This document shows, one piece after another, positions 15,771 through 26,204 of a DNA stretch of 64,000 bases. The stretch's first letter is position 1. Every line of letters begins with the position of its first letter. The stretch is taken from positions 806,001 through 870,000 of the forward strand of contig JAUHWC010000001.1 of the NCBI GenBank assembly GCA_030424845.1, written 5' to 3'. Under the pieces are notes generated by a model. It was not told where the DNA came from and did no database searches. It saw only the letters and a list, made by a program, of their open reading frames with translations. Source of the DNA: Alphaproteobacteria bacterium. Its GTDB lineage: Bacteria; Pseudomonadota; Alphaproteobacteria; Sphingomonadales; Sphingomonadaceae. A program made the translations under genes and the position numbers.

Positions 15771-18700
15771 GTGAAGTTTCGATCCGCTTTAAAGGGTGCC
15801 AGCGCACCCATTGCCCTCTCCGTGGCACTCGTGGCCAACCCTGTATTCGCACAGGACGCCGAAGACGTCATGATCACCGACGCCGATAGTGAAGAAGGTT
15901 CGGGTCCCGTTTCTGCCGATGGCAGCAGCGGCGACGTGATCTTCGTTACCGGTTCGCGCATCCGCCGTGACGACTTCTCGGCACCGGCCCCGCTGACCGT
16001 GGTCGATCCGCAGATCGCTGCACGTCAGGGTCTAAACAGCACCGCTGACATGGTTCAGGGTTCGCCGATCGCGGCGGGTTCAAGCCAGATCACCGACGCT
16101 ATCTCCTCGAACTTCCTCACTAACGGCGGTGTCGGCGCGCAGACGATTTCGCTTCGCGGTCTCGGCGCCGAACGTACCCTGGTGCTGCTGAACGGCCGTC
16201 GCGCCGGTCCGGCCGGTACCCGCGGCGCTGTTTCTTCCTTCGACCTCAACGTCCTGCCGCAGTCGATCGTGCAGCAAGTCGACATCCTGAAGGATGGTGC
16301 GTCCTCGATCTACGGTTCCGACGCCGTGGCCGGCGTGGTCAACCTGATCACCAAGCGCGACACCGACGGCATCGAACTCGACCTGTTCGGCTCGGTTCCC
16401 TTCGAGACCGGTGGCGAACAGTGGTCCGCTTCGGCAACCTGGGGCAAGACCTTCGATCGTGGCCACATCATGATTTCGGGCAGCTACTCACGCCGCAACG
16501 AACTGGCTCGCGGTGACCGTGACTACCTCGGTTGTACCCAGCTCTACGGCTTCACGGACGAAACCTATTCGACCCGTGCCGACCTGATCGACCCGCGAAG
16601 TGGTGACTATGCCTGTACCAGCGAGTCGAACTCCACCTGGGGACACGTCTGGACCTACGACTACACCTATTTCTACGGCTTCAGCAGCAACATGCCCGAA
16701 GCTTCGCCCGGCAACCCGACGGGTGATGGTGACGTTTACCTGATCCAGTACGACTACAACGATCCGCTGCTGAGCATCAGCCAGCACCTGGATCCGATCC
16801 CGGCTGCTACCGAAGCCGGCCACATCAGCGTTCCGGAAGGCTGGTACATCGTCGGCATCGACTCCCGGAGCGAAGCGGTGCAGAACTCGTTCCATCCGTT
16901 CCGCTACAACGATACACTGATCCCGGAAACGAACCTCTACACCATCTATGCCGATGGTGCCTACGAGCTGACCGATGGCATCGAAGTCTACTTCGAAGGC
17001 CTCTACAACAAGCGTGAAACCAAGGTGAACGCGTCCGCTCAGGTGTACATGTTCGGCTTCGGCGAATCGACCAACTCGGGCTTCGATCCGTTCTTCCCGC
17101 TCGATCCGCTCGCTGAAGGCTGGACCGGCATGGCGCTGTTCAGCCCGACCGGCTACCACCAGTTCGCCGGCAGTGAGGTCGAACTCGATTACTACCGCGG
17201 CGTCTTCGGCTTCCGTGGCGACATCTTCGCCAACTGGTCCTATGACGTTTACGGCCAGTACTCGAAGTCCGAGGGCATCTATCGCAACCAGACGCCTCTG
17301 AACGATGCACTGGATGTCGCCACCTTCCGTACCGAATCCTGCGCAGGTTCGATCATCAGCCAGGGCACTCCGCTCGAGCGTCCGTGTGTCGATATCGACT
17401 GGTACAGCCCGCGCGTGATGTTCGGCAACTACACCGAAGAAGAATACGACTTCCTCTTCGCCTGGGACGAAGGCCGCACAGACTTCACCCAGAAGTATGC
17501 CGAAGCCATCTTCACCGGTGACCTGATCGAACTGCCGTGGAGCGGCCCGGTTGGCCTCGCCATCGGTGGCACGATCCGTGAAGACGAGATCAACGACACC
17601 CCCGGCTATCTCCAGCAGAACGACCTTGGCTTCAACCTGGCGACCGCCGGCATCACCGCCGGTAAGTCGCTGACCAAAGAAGCCTTCGGCGAAATCAGTA
17701 TTCCGCTGCTCGAAGGCCTGCCGCTGATTGAAATGCTGACCTTTACCGGCGCTGCTCGCGTCACCAACGTGAAGGCAACCCGTGCTTCGGACGGCTTCAG
17801 CGACACGACCAACGGCAACTGGACCTACAAGCTGGGCCTGGATTGGGAAGTGACCGACTTCCTCCGCCTGCGCGGCACCTATGGTACCTCCTACCGTGCT
17901 CCGGCACTGTTCGAGCAGTTCCTGGCTGACCAGGTTGCCGGCCTGCGCGGTTTCCGCGATCCTTGCTCCAACCTCGATGCGAACCTGCAAACGGGTGACA
18001 TCACGCAGCTGCGTTATGACAACTGCGTCGCTGACGGCATCCCGACGGTCGGCTTCACCGGCGGCGGCATCCAGCCGGCAACGGTGACCGGTGGCGGTAT
18101 CGGCGTTCTCGAACCCGAAACCTCGACCGCATGGACCGCTTCCGCTGTCCTGACGCCGAGCTTCGCCTTCCTGCCGAACACGCAGATCAGCATTGCAGTC
18201 GATTACTTCGACATCGAAGTGAAGGGTGAAATCGCCCAGCTTGGTGCCGCGTCGATCGTCTACAGCTGCTACGATTCGGAATTCGGCCTTGCCGACCCGA
18301 TCTGCGACAGCTTCGACCGTGTGAAGGACCTCGATCCGAGTGACCAGTTCTACAATGACGGCAACCCGAACAACGTCGCCGTCATCCGGAACAGCTTCCT
18401 CAACATCAACAGCCAGCGCAACCGCGGTATCGACGTGGCCACCCGCATTGTCCACGATTTCGCCGGCGATACGACGCTGACGATCCAGGGCCAGATGACC
18501 TGGCAGCTGGAAGACGAGGTTGCCCTGTTTGAAGGTACGAGCCAGGATCTCAACGGCCTGTCCGGCGAGCCGATCTGGGTTGGCGACTTCAACGTGCAGG
18601 TCGACAGCGGCCCGTGGAACCTGTTCTATGGCCTGGATGTGATCGGCGCCACCGACAACTCTGACTACTACATCGAACGTCAGGGCAGCCTGTGCCGCAA

Positions 18701-18956
18701 CTTCAGCACCTATGATACACCGGTTTGTGCGCAGCTGCGGGCTTCTGCGAAGTTCTATCATAGCTTCGCCGTCACCCGTGACATTGGCGAAAACTATCGC
18801 GTCACGGTGGGCATGTCGAACATCACCAACACCAAGCAGCCGCGTATGACCGATCTGTCGGGCACCGGTGTCAACATGCTGGGTCAGGGCGTCCTGAACT
18901 CGCAGTATGACATCCGCGGTCGCCGTGCGTTCGTGAACCTGAACGTCCAGTACTGA
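15771..18956 (+). CDS. Large TonB-dependent outer-membrane receptor
   Basis: A 1061-residue TonB-dependent receptor. It starts at a GTG (15771) with a clear signal peptide ending near AFAQ-like VFAQ (about 28). The plug domain runs from VIFVTGSRIRRDDFSAPAPL (about 60-80) through LVLLNGRRAG and VDILKDGASSIYGSDA to AGVVNLITK (about 190). A long barrel follows and the chain ends in an aromatic residue (VNLNVQY) as outer-membrane barrels do. The size and the paired cysteines in extracellular-loop regions suit the group that imports oligosaccharides, peptides or other large compounds, but the ligand is unknown. Codon use is notably clean and biased, suggesting high expression. A sulfotransferase-like gene follows. 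Confidence 0.95.
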   Translation: MKFRSALKGASAPIALSVALVANPVFAQDAEDVMITDADSEEGSGPVSADGSSGDVIFVTGSRIRRDDFSAPAPLTVVDPQIAARQGLNSTADMVQGSPIAAGSSQITDAISSNFLTNGGVGAQTISLRGLGAERTLVLLNGRRAGPAGTRGAVSSFDLNVLPQSIVQQVDILKDGASSIYGSDAVAGVVNLITKRDTDGIELDLFGSVPFETGGEQWSASATWGKTFDRGHIMISGSYSRRNELARGDRDYLGCTQLYGFTDETYSTRADLIDPRSGDYACTSESNSTWGHVWTYDYTYFYGFSSNMPEASPGNPTGDGDVYLIQYDYNDPLLSISQHLDPIPAATEAGHISVPEGWYIVGIDSRSEAVQNSFHPFRYNDTLIPETNLYTIYADGAYELTDGIEVYFEGLYNKRETKVNASAQVYMFGFGESTNSGFDPFFPLDPLAEGWTGMALFSPTGYHQFAGSEVELDYYRGVFGFRGDIFANWSYDVYGQYSKSEGIYRNQTPLNDALDVATFRTESCAGSIISQGTPLERPCVDIDWYSPRVMFGNYTEEEYDFLFAWDEGRTDFTQKYAEAIFTGDLIELPWSGPVGLAIGGTIREDEINDTPGYLQQNDLGFNLATAGITAGKSLTKEAFGEISIPLLEGLPLIEMLTFTGAARVTNVKATRASDGFSDTTNGNWTYKLGLDWEVTDFLRLRGTYGTSYRAPALFEQFLADQVAGLRGFRDPCSNLDANLQTGDITQLRYDNCVADGIPTVGFTGGGIQPATVTGGGIGVLEPETSTAWTASAVLTPSFAFLPNTQISIAVDYFDIEVKGEIAQLGAASIVYSCYDSEFGLADPICDSFDRVKDLDPSDQFYNDGNPNNVAVIRNSFLNINSQRNRGIDVATRIVHDFAGDTTLTIQGQMTWQLEDEVALFEGTSQDLNGLSGEPIWVGDFNVQVDSGPWNLFYGLDVIGATDNSDYYIERQGSLCRNFSTYDTPVCAQLRASAKFYHSFAVTRDIGENYRVTVGMSNITNTKQPRMTDLSGTGVNMLGQGVLNSQYDIRGRRAFVNLNVQY

Positions 18957-18987
18957 TCCCAAGGATCACACTGACCTAAAACACGCT

Positions 18988-19024
18988 GGGCGGCGGGTGA
19001 CAAACCCGCCGCCCTTCGTTTATC
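18988..19024 (+). terminator. Terminator after the TonB receptor
   Basis: GGGCGGCGGG (18988-18997) and CCCGCCGCCC (19005-19014) form a perfect 10-base stem with a 7-base loop, followed by TTCGTTTAT. It lies between the receptor and the sulfotransferase, so the latter may depend on read-through or its own promoter. Confidence 0.75.
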
Positions 19025-19060
19025 TCAGCCAAGTCGACCCACTCAGAACAGGACAATCGG

Positions 19061-19849
19061 ATGACCCAGATCCGCCTCAAGCCGGATACGCTCGACGAGG
19101 AAAACGCAAAGTTCGAACAGGTCCGCCTACCGCAGCCGCTGTTCCTGAATTCCGTGCCCAAGTCGGGTTCCCACCTGCTGCGCAACATCATGCGGATGTT
19201 CGTTCCGGTGGAAGACCACTTCAAGGAGCAGTTCATCCAGTGGGGCAACCTGCAGCAATACAAGCACGCCTTCCGCCCCGAAGCGAAGATGCTTAGCTGG
19301 GGACACCTGCTGTTTTCCGATGCCTCTGCCGTCGAGGCAGGCCCGGCGCGCAAGATCATCCTCGTGCGCGATCCCTACACATGGGTCCTAGCCCGGGCGC
19401 GCTTCTTTCTGTCCGACGAGTTCGGCGACAATTCGCTGCTGGTGAAGAACGGCGAACTGACGGTGGATTCCCTGATCAACCTCATGATCTTCGGCATCCA
19501 TGGCAAGGCCATGAGCCTGCGCGACTTGTTCTCCTACAATGCCATTGCCTGGCTCGGCAGCGATGCAACCATGGTCCGTTACGAAGACATCCTCGCCGCC
19601 CTCAAGGACCTCGAGAGCGACGAGGCGGAGGCCTTCTTCATCAAACTGTTCGAGGATTGCGGCCTGGCCCGGATTCCCGATGACTGGCGCGAGCGTGTGC
19701 GCATCGGTTCCGACCGCAAGCAAAGCGGCACCGCGCGCGAGAATCTGACCGCACAAGAAGTTAGTATTCCCAGGGAACTGACGGATGCGCAGAAGGCAAT
19801 CGTCGACTACACGGCGCCCGGCCTGCGCAAGCTGCTGGGATACGAATAA
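19061..19849 (+). CDS. Sulfotransferase-like protein
   Basis: A 262-residue cytoplasmic protein with sulfotransferase features. The 5'-phosphosulfate loop PKSGSHLL (33-40) matches the PKSGTH motif of PAPS-dependent enzymes, and the 3'-phosphate-binding strand is seen in KIILVRDPYTWVLARARF (about 92-109), where RDP is the core. Acceptor-side residues cannot be recognised. It sits 104 bases after a large TonB-dependent receptor, which recalls receptor/tailoring-enzyme pairs that handle imported compounds, though this is inference. Its end shares a terminator hairpin with clpB. Confidence 0.8.
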   Translation: MTQIRLKPDTLDEENAKFEQVRLPQPLFLNSVPKSGSHLLRNIMRMFVPVEDHFKEQFIQWGNLQQYKHAFRPEAKMLSWGHLLFSDASAVEAGPARKIILVRDPYTWVLARARFFLSDEFGDNSLLVKNGELTVDSLINLMIFGIHGKAMSLRDLFSYNAIAWLGSDATMVRYEDILAALKDLESDEAEAFFIKLFEDCGLARIPDDWRERVRIGSDRKQSGTARENLTAQEVSIPRELTDAQKAIVDYTAPGLRKLLGYE

Positions 19850-19859
19850 CAGACAAGAA

Positions 19860-19890
19860 AAGGGCCGGGAGCGATACACTCCCGGCCCTT
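19860..19890. terminator. Bidirectional terminator between sulfotransferase gene and clpB
   Basis: A perfect 12-base stem AAGGGCCGGGAG / CTCCCGGCCCTT with a 7-base loop separates the two convergent genes; an A-rich stretch on the left and TTCTCCT on the right. Confidence 0.85.
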
Positions 19891-19896
19891 CTCCTA

Positions 19897-22476
19897 TCAG
19901 CTTACCGTCATCTGCAGGGCACCGTCGCCCTCGTCGATATGGACGGTCGATCCGTCCGGCACCTGGCCTGACAGGATCATCTCGGCCAGCGTGTCCTGCA
20001 GGTAACGCTGCACCGCGCGCTTCAACGGCCTTGCGCCGTAGACGGGATCGTATCCGACACGGCCCAGCCACAGCAGCGCGCCTTCGGTCAGGTCAAGCGT
20101 GACCTTGCGATCCTTCAGCAGCTTCTGCACGCGGCCAACCTGGATCGTGACGATCGGGGCCATATGTTCCTGTGCGAGGCGATGGAACATGATGATCTCG
20201 TCCAGGCGGTTGAGGAATTCGGGCCGGAAATGTCCGCGCACCACATCCATCACCTGGTCCTCCACATCGGAGGCCTTCTGCCCGTCCTCGAGGTTCGACA
20301 GGTACTGGCTGCCGAGGTTGGATGTCAGGATGATCAGCGTGTTCGAGAAATCGACCACCCTGCCCTGCCCGTCCGTCAGGCGGCCATCGTCGAGCACTTG
20401 CAGCAGCACGTTGAACACGTCGCCATGCGCCTTCTCGACCTCGTCGAACAGCACCACCTGATAGGGGCGGCGGCGGACGGCTTCGGTCAGCACGCCGCCT
20501 TCGTCATAACCGACATAGCCCGGAGGCGCGCCGATCAAGCGGGCAACGGAGTGCTTCTCCATGAACTCGCTCATGTCGATGCGGACCATCGCCTGGTCGT
20601 CATCGAACAGGAATGCGGCAAGCGCCTTGGTCAGTTCGGTCTTGCCAACGCCGGTGGGGCCCAGGAACAGGGAGCTGCCCAGCGGACGGTTCGGGTCCTG
20701 CAGGCCGGCACGCGCGCGGCGCACGGCCTTGGACACGGCCTTGACCGCATCCTCCTGCCCGATCACGCGCTGGCCGAGGACTTCCTCCATCTTCAGCAGC
20801 TTCTCACGCTCGCCTTCCAGCATCTTGTCCATCGGGATGCCGGTCCAGCGCGAAACGACATTGGCGATATCGTCCTCTGTCACCTCTTCCTTAAGCAGCG
20901 CGTTCTCCGTCTGCCCTTCGGCTTCGGCGAGCTGTTTTTCGAGCGTGGGAATGCGGCCATATTGCAGCTCACCCGCCTTGGCGAGATCACCGCTGCGCTG
21001 GGCCTGTTCCAGTTCGATGCGGGCAGCGTCGAGTTCTTCCTTGATCCGCGCTTCGGCATGGATCTTGTCGCGCTCGTTCTGCCAGCGCGCCGTGAGTTCG
21101 GAGCTCTGCTGTTCAAGGTTGGCCAGTTCCTCGCGCAGCGTGGCGAGGCGATCCTTGGAGGCATCGTCGCTTTCCTTGGCGAGGGCCGATTCCTCGATCT
21201 TGAGCTGGATGATACGGCGGTCGAGCGCTTCGATTTCCTCGGGCTTGCTTTCCACTTCCATGCGGATGCGCGAAGCCGCCTCGTCCATCAGGTCGATCGC
21301 CTTGTCGGGCAGGAAACGGTCCGCGATGTAGCGTTCGGAAAGCTGCGCCGCGGCCACGATGGCGGCATCGGTGATGCGCACGCCGTGATGCAGCTCGTAC
21401 TTTTCCTTGATGCCGCGCAGGATGGAGATGGTGTCCTCAACGCTCGGTTCGTCCACGAAGACGGGCTGGAAACGGCGCTGAAGGGCGGCGTCCTTCTCGA
21501 CATACTTCTGGTATTCATCGAGCGTGGTCGCGCCGATACAGTGCAGCTCACCACGAGCCAGCGCGGGCTTCAGCAAGTTGCCGGCATCCATGCTGCCTTC
21601 GGACGCGCCGGCGCCGATCAGCGTGTGCATCTCGTCAATGAACAGGATGATCTGCCCTTCGGCACCCTTCACCTCGTCGAGCACGGCCTTCAGGCGTTCC
21701 TCGAACTCGCCGCGATACTTCGCGCCCGCGATCATGGAGCCCAGATCGAGGCTCATCAGCGTGCGGTCCTTCAGGCTGTCGGGCACGTCACCATTGGCGA
21801 TGCGCAGCGCAAGGCCTTCGGCAATCGCGGTCTTGCCGGTGCCGGGTTCACCGATTAGCACGGGGTTGTTCTTGGTACGACGGGCAAGGATCTGCACCGT
21901 GCGGCGGATCTCCTCGTCGCGGCCGATCACGGGGTCGAGCTTGCCGTCCTTCGCCGCCTGCGTCAGGTCACGCGCATATTTCTTCATCGCGTCATAGCTG
22001 GCTTCGGCATTGGCACTGTCAGCCGTCTTGCCCTTGCGCAGTTCCTCGATGGCGGAATTGAGCGTCTGTGCAGTAAGACCCGCCGCAGCCAGCGCCTTGC
22101 CCGCACTTGTGCTGGTCGAAAGCGTCAGCGCCAGCAACAGGCGTTCGACGGTGACGTAACTGTCGCCTGCCTTGTCCGCCACTTGCTCTGCCTGGTCGAG
22201 GACGCGCACGGCATCGTTGTCCAGCCCCGGCGTCTGCTGTGCGCCCGAGCCGGAGACAGCTGGCACCTTGGCCAGCGCCTGGTCCACCTGTTGCACGGCA
22301 ACGGCAGGATTGCCGCCAGCGCGCTGGATCAGGCCAGCCGCCATGCCTTCCTCATCCTCCAGCAAGGCTTTCAGGATGTGATCGGGCGATATCCGCTGGT
22401 GCGAGTTGCGGATCGCCACGGTTTGCGCGCTCTGCAGGAAACCCTTCGCGCGGTCAGTGAATTTTTCCAGGTTCAT
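19897..22476 (-). CDS. clpB: ATP-dependent chaperone ClpB
   Basis: ClpB, 859 residues, is the hexameric AAA+ disaggregase that works with DnaK to rescue aggregated proteins. Order: N-terminal double Clp repeat (1-145), first AAA+ domain with Walker A GEPGTGKT (209-216) and Walker [11 protein letters not shown], the coiled-coil M-domain (about 405-525) that distinguishes ClpB from ClpA, and a second AAA+ domain with GPTGVGKT (about 606) and [10 protein letters not shown], ending in a D2-small domain with [14 protein letters not shown]. There is no ClpP-binding loop. A heat-shock-type promoter lies directly upstream. Confidence 0.98.
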   Translation of the reverse strand: MNLEKFTDRAKGFLQSAQTVAIRNSHQRISPDHILKALLEDEEGMAAGLIQRAGGNPAVAVQQVDQALAKVPAVSGSGAQQTPGLDNDAVRVLDQAEQVADKAGDSYVTVERLLLALTLSTSTSAGKALAAAGLTAQTLNSAIEELRKGKTADSANAEASYDAMKKYARDLTQAAKDGKLDPVIGRDEEIRRTVQILARRTKNNPVLIGEPGTGKTAIAEGLALRIANGDVPDSLKDRTLMSLDLGSMIAGAKYRGEFEERLKAVLDEVKGAEGQIILFIDEMHTLIGAGASEGSMDAGNLLKPALARGELHCIGATTLDEYQKYVEKDAALQRRFQPVFVDEPSVEDTISILRGIKEKYELHHGVRITDAAIVAAAQLSERYIADRFLPDKAIDLMDEAASRIRMEVESKPEEIEALDRRIIQLKIEESALAKESDDASKDRLATLREELANLEQQSSELTARWQNERDKIHAEARIKEELDAARIELEQAQRSGDLAKAGELQYGRIPTLEKQLAEAEGQTENALLKEEVTEDDIANVVSRWTGIPMDKMLEGEREKLLKMEEVLGQRVIGQEDAVKAVSKAVRRARAGLQDPNRPLGSSLFLGPTGVGKTELTKALAAFLFDDDQAMVRIDMSEFMEKHSVARLIGAPPGYVGYDEGGVLTEAVRRRPYQVVLFDEVEKAHGDVFNVLLQVLDDGRLTDGQGRVVDFSNTLIILTSNLGSQYLSNLEDGQKASDVEDQVMDVVRGHFRPEFLNRLDEIIMFHRLAQEHMAPIVTIQVGRVQKLLKDRKVTLDLTEGALLWLGRVGYDPVYGARPLKRAVQRYLQDTLAEMILSGQVPDGSTVHIDEGDGALQMTVS

Positions 22477-22505
22477 ACTTGGCCCCTCAGTTCCTTTCCG
22501 TCCCT

Positions 22506-22533
22506 AGATAGTGTTGCAATTATGCAACACAAG
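22506..22533 (-). promoter_or_regulatory. RpoH-type promoter of clpB with palindromic spacer
   Basis: On the minus strand, CTTGTG (22533-22528) and CTATCT (22511-22506) are 16 bases apart and resemble the alphaproteobacterial sigma-32 pattern CTTG...CYTATNT. Transcription would begin about 25 bases before the clpB ATG. An inverted repeat, GTGTTGCA-4-TGCAACAC at 22511-22530, fills the spacer and overlaps both elements, as an operator would. No CIRCE element is seen. Confidence 0.6.
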
Positions 22534-22723
22534 ACCCGATCGATCCTCCACCCCAATTATGGGGAGTGGTTTGCGCGATGGAAGCGGGGATGTGCAAATT
22601 TTCGCAGGCAGCTTCCGCTTGGCAGCAAGCGCCGGACAGAGATGCTGACGAACAGCAGATTCCCCTCGATGAACGCCCATCAAAACGCTGGCCTTGCCCG
22701 CCTGACGTGATAGGTATTTGCGG

Positions 22724-25585
22724 ATGAAACCGCTTCACCTGCTTTCCGCGCTCGCGCCTGCGATCTTCCTGGCATCCTGCTCCACCGCTCCGGCTCCCGA
22801 ACTGGCCACTCCGGTCACCGAAGCCGCGCCGCAGGCAGGGCTGGAACAACTCGTCGACCAGGTGGAGATCCCCTACGAGACCTTCACGCTCGACAACGGC
22901 CTCACGACCATCGTCCACACGGACCGCAAGGCACCCATCGTGGGCGTGACAGTCTATTACCGGGTCGGCTCAAAGCATGAGCCGCGCGGCCGCACCGGCT
23001 TTGCCCACCTGTTCGAACACATCATGTTCAACGGCAGCGAGAACGTCGACAATTTCGACATTCCGCTGGAAAGCGCCGGCTCCACGCCGACCAACGGTTC
23101 CACCTGGTTCGACCGCACCAATTACGTCGAAACCGTGCCAACCGGCGCGCTGGACCGTGCGTTGATGATGGAAGCGGACCGCATGGGATACCTGCTGGGC
23201 GCGGTGACGCAGGAAGACCTCGATCGCCAGCGCGGCGTGGTGCAGAACGAAAAGCGCCAGGGTGACAACCAGCCCGGCGGCCTTGCCGGTTACCGCATAA
23301 CCGAAGTGCTGCTGCCGGTGGGCCACCCCTATCGCCACGCCACCATCGGATCGATGGCAGACCTGTCCGCCGCTTCGCTGGAAGATGTGCGCAGCTGGTT
23401 CCGCGACAATTACGGGCCGAACAACGTGGTCCTCGCCCTTGCAGGCGATATCGACGTCGACACCGCGCGGGAGAAGGTGGAGCGCTGGTTCGGCGATATC
23501 CCCCGCGGCCCCGAAGTGATGCAGCCTGAAGCTGAGCCCGTCACGCTTGCCGAACCTGTCTATGAGGAAATGACGGACCAGGTCAGCCAGGTTCAACTCA
23601 GCCGCAACTGGACCGGCCCCGGCATCAACCACCCCGATGCCATGCCGCTGGAACTTGGCCTCAACGTGCTCGGCGGCCTTGCCTCCTCGCGCCTCGACAT
23701 GGCGATGGTCTATGGCGAGGAAGTGGCCACGCGCGTTTCCGCCTATGCCGAAGTTCACGAGCAATTGAGCTTTGTCTCCATCGAATACGATCTTGTCCCG
23801 AGTGCTGACCGGGCCACGGCGGACGCGATCTTCGATACCGAAATCGCCCGCATCATCGCCGAGGGCCCCACCGAGGACGAATTGCAGCGCGCCGCCACGC
23901 AGATGATCTCGGGCCAGATCCGCTCGCTTGAGCGCGTCGGCGGATTTGGCGGCAAGGGCATGGAGCTGGCCGAGGGGCTGCTCTACACCGGCGATGCGGA
24001 ACATTATCGCAAACGCCTGGAACGCATTGCCAGCCTGACCCCGGCCGAAGTGCAGCAAGCGATGGAACGCTGGCTGACGCGTCCTGCCTATACGCTGGCA
24101 GTGGTTCCGGGCGAGCGCACGCTTGACGGCGCGCTGATGGGAGGCTGGGGCGATGAGGATACCGTACCCCCGCCGGAACCCGATGCGGGTGGCGGGATAA
24201 CGGCTGATCGCACCGGCCCGGAACGCGCCATTCCCGATGTCGGCGATGTTCCCGCGCTCTACTTCCCCGATGCCCAGCGCGCCACTTTGTCCAACGGCAT
24301 CGAAGTGACGCTGGTGGAACGCGACAGCGTGCCTGCCGTCACCGTCGCGCTCAGCATCGATGCCGGTTCGGTCGTCGATCCGGTGGACCAGGCCGGTCGG
24401 CACCAGCTCATGCTGGACATGCTTTCCGAAGGCACGACCAGCCGCAACCAGTTCGAGATCATGGTGGAGGAAGAGCAGCTGGGCGCATCGGTCACCGTGG
24501 CACCGGGGGTGGATGCCAGCCGCATCTACCTCTCGTCGCTCAACAGCAATCTGCCGCAATCGCTGGACCTGATGGCCGATATCGCGCTCAATCCGGCTTT
24601 CGAGGAAGAAGCCTTCGCGCGCACCAAGGCCTTGCGCCTCGCAGGAATTGCGGAGGAGCTGACAAGTCCGGGCAACATCGCCGGGCGCGCCTTGGCCCGC
24701 ACGCTGTTTGGCGAGGACAACCCTTATGCGATGGCCTCCAATTCGGGCGATGCCGATGCCATCGCGGCGCTGGCGGTGGCAGACATGCGCGCCGAACACG
24801 CCCGCTGGTTCCGCCCTGACCTCGCCAGCATCACAGTGGTCGGCGATGTCGGGATGGGTACGCTGCTGCCGCTGCTGGAAGAGGCTTTCGGCAGCTGGCA
24901 GGCGCCTGCGAGTGCGGCGCCGGCCAAGGTTGTCGACCTGCCGACACCTGCACCCCAGCGCCGCCTTGTGGTGATCGACCGGCCCAATTCGCCCTCCTCC
25001 GTGCTCCTGCTGGGCAAGCTGCTTCCGCTGACCGGCATGGACAGCGGCACCGAACCGCTGGAACTGGCGAACGAGGTCTTGGGCAACGGCTTCCTGTCGC
25101 GCCTGATGGGTGACCTGCGCGAAACCCGCGGCTGGACCTACTCGATCCAGTCAACTTTGCCTGGCCGTGTCGGCCCGCAGGCCTTTGTCATCGGCACGGC
25201 GGTACAAGCCGACCGGACCGGCGACTCGATCCAGGTCATCCTCGATCACATGCGCGCCTTCCCGGCAGAGCAGCCGGTTACCGAAATGGAGCTGCAACGC
25301 GTGACGGACGGCAACATCCGCGGCCTGCCCAATCGCTTCGAAACCAACGGCCAGCTGCTTGGCGCGCTGCTCGACAACGCGATGTTCAACCGTCCCGACG
25401 ATTACCAGGAACGCCTGCCGGATATTTATCGCGCCATCGATGGCGACGCGATCAACGCCGCAGCGGCGCAATACCTGCGCCCGGATGACCTTGCCATCGT
25501 GGTGGTGGGCGATCGCGAAGTGATCGACGCCCAGATCGAGGCGCTGGGCATGGACGTGGAATATTGGGAAGCGGAGCAATTGTAA
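22724..25585 (+). CDS. M16 family zinc metallopeptidase, lipoprotein, two units
   Basis: A 953-residue M16 (pitrilysin/insulinase-type) peptidase made of two M16 halves in one chain. A lipoprotein signal (LASC, Cys19) places it on the periplasmic face of a membrane. The first half holds the inverted zinc motif HLFEH (95-99) in FAHLFEHIMFNGSEN and the downstream Glu ligand region; the second half (about 515-953) is the inactive partner with the usual GFLSRLMGDLRETRGWTY segment. A Pro-rich linker at about 475-490 separates them. Such proteins degrade peptides in the envelope. The ATG at 22724 is preferred over a TTG two codons upstream. It is divergent from clpB. Confidence 0.93.
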   Translation: MKPLHLLSALAPAIFLASCSTAPAPELATPVTEAAPQAGLEQLVDQVEIPYETFTLDNGLTTIVHTDRKAPIVGVTVYYRVGSKHEPRGRTGFAHLFEHIMFNGSENVDNFDIPLESAGSTPTNGSTWFDRTNYVETVPTGALDRALMMEADRMGYLLGAVTQEDLDRQRGVVQNEKRQGDNQPGGLAGYRITEVLLPVGHPYRHATIGSMADLSAASLEDVRSWFRDNYGPNNVVLALAGDIDVDTAREKVERWFGDIPRGPEVMQPEAEPVTLAEPVYEEMTDQVSQVQLSRNWTGPGINHPDAMPLELGLNVLGGLASSRLDMAMVYGEEVATRVSAYAEVHEQLSFVSIEYDLVPSADRATADAIFDTEIARIIAEGPTEDELQRAATQMISGQIRSLERVGGFGGKGMELAEGLLYTGDAEHYRKRLERIASLTPAEVQQAMERWLTRPAYTLAVVPGERTLDGALMGGWGDEDTVPPPEPDAGGGITADRTGPERAIPDVGDVPALYFPDAQRATLSNGIEVTLVERDSVPAVTVALSIDAGSVVDPVDQAGRHQLMLDMLSEGTTSRNQFEIMVEEEQLGASVTVAPGVDASRIYLSSLNSNLPQSLDLMADIALNPAFEEEAFARTKALRLAGIAEELTSPGNIAGRALARTLFGEDNPYAMASNSGDADAIAALAVADMRAEHARWFRPDLASITVVGDVGMGTLLPLLEEAFGSWQAPASAAPAKVVDLPTPAPQRRLVVIDRPNSPSSVLLLGKLLPLTGMDSGTEPLELANEVLGNGFLSRLMGDLRETRGWTYSIQSTLPGRVGPQAFVIGTAVQADRTGDSIQVILDHMRAFPAEQPVTEMELQRVTDGNIRGLPNRFETNGQLLGALLDNAMFNRPDDYQERLPDIYRAIDGDAINAAAAQYLRPDDLAIVVVGDREVIDAQIEALGMDVEYWEAEQL

Positions 25586-25655
25586 TCTTTCCTCGTTCAC
25601 TGGCGTGAACGCATGCACATCCCATCAAGGACAAGAACACGCTAGAGCGCGCTGA

Positions 25656-26204
25656 ATGTCCCGCCTAATCGCCTTCAACAAGCCCATGGGCGTGCTGTCG
25701 CAATTCACCGACGCACGCTCTCCCACGCAGCGGCCCACGCTGTCCGCCTATATCGACGTGCCGCGCGTCTATCCCGCTGGCCGGCTTGACCGCGACAGCG
25801 AAGGGCTGCTGTTGCTGACCGATGACGGCAGGTTGCAGGCGCGCATTGCCGATCCGAAGTTCAAGCTGCCCAAGACCTATCTCGTCCAGGTGGAGGGAAT
25901 CCCCGATGCAGCGGCGCTCGAGGCCCTGCGCAAGGGCGTGCTGCTGAAGGACGGGATGACCCGCCCTGCCCGGGTGGTCATGATCGATCCGCCGGACCTG
26001 TGGGAACGCGATCCGCCCGTCCGTTTCCGCAAGAGCGTGCCCGATTGCTGGCTCAGGCTCACCATCTCCGAAGGGCGCAACCGCCAGGTGCGGCGGATGA
26101 CGGCCGCCGTGGGGCATCCCACCTTGCGGCTGGTGCGCTGGAGCATCGGCGACTGGTCGCTAGACGGGCTGCTGCCGGGCCAGTGGCGAGATATCAGCTT
26201 GTGA
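25656..26204 (+). CDS. 23S rRNA pseudouridine synthase, RluE-like
   Basis: A 182-residue RsuA/RluE-family pseudouridine synthase without an S4 domain. The catalytic loop is [18 protein letters not shown] with the nucleophile Asp45, and the C-terminal [12 protein letters not shown] is the second family motif. Small size and lack of S4 point to RluE (U2457 of 23S rRNA) rather than RluB or RsuA. Its last 11 bases overlap the end of the convergent trmL gene. Confidence 0.88.
   Translation: MSRLIAFNKPMGVLSQFTDARSPTQRPTLSAYIDVPRVYPAGRLDRDSEGLLLLTDDGRLQARIADPKFKLPKTYLVQVEGIPDAAALEALRKGVLLKDGMTRPARVVMIDPPDLWERDPPVRFRKSVPDCWLRLTISEGRNRQVRRMTAAVGHPTLRLVRWSIGDWSLDGLLPGQWRDISL

Noticed and set aside
16488-18962. 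824-codon open frame opposite the TonB receptor
   Set aside because: Produced by strong codon bias on the other strand; Val/Asp/Ala-rich, no domain, and the receptor is certain.
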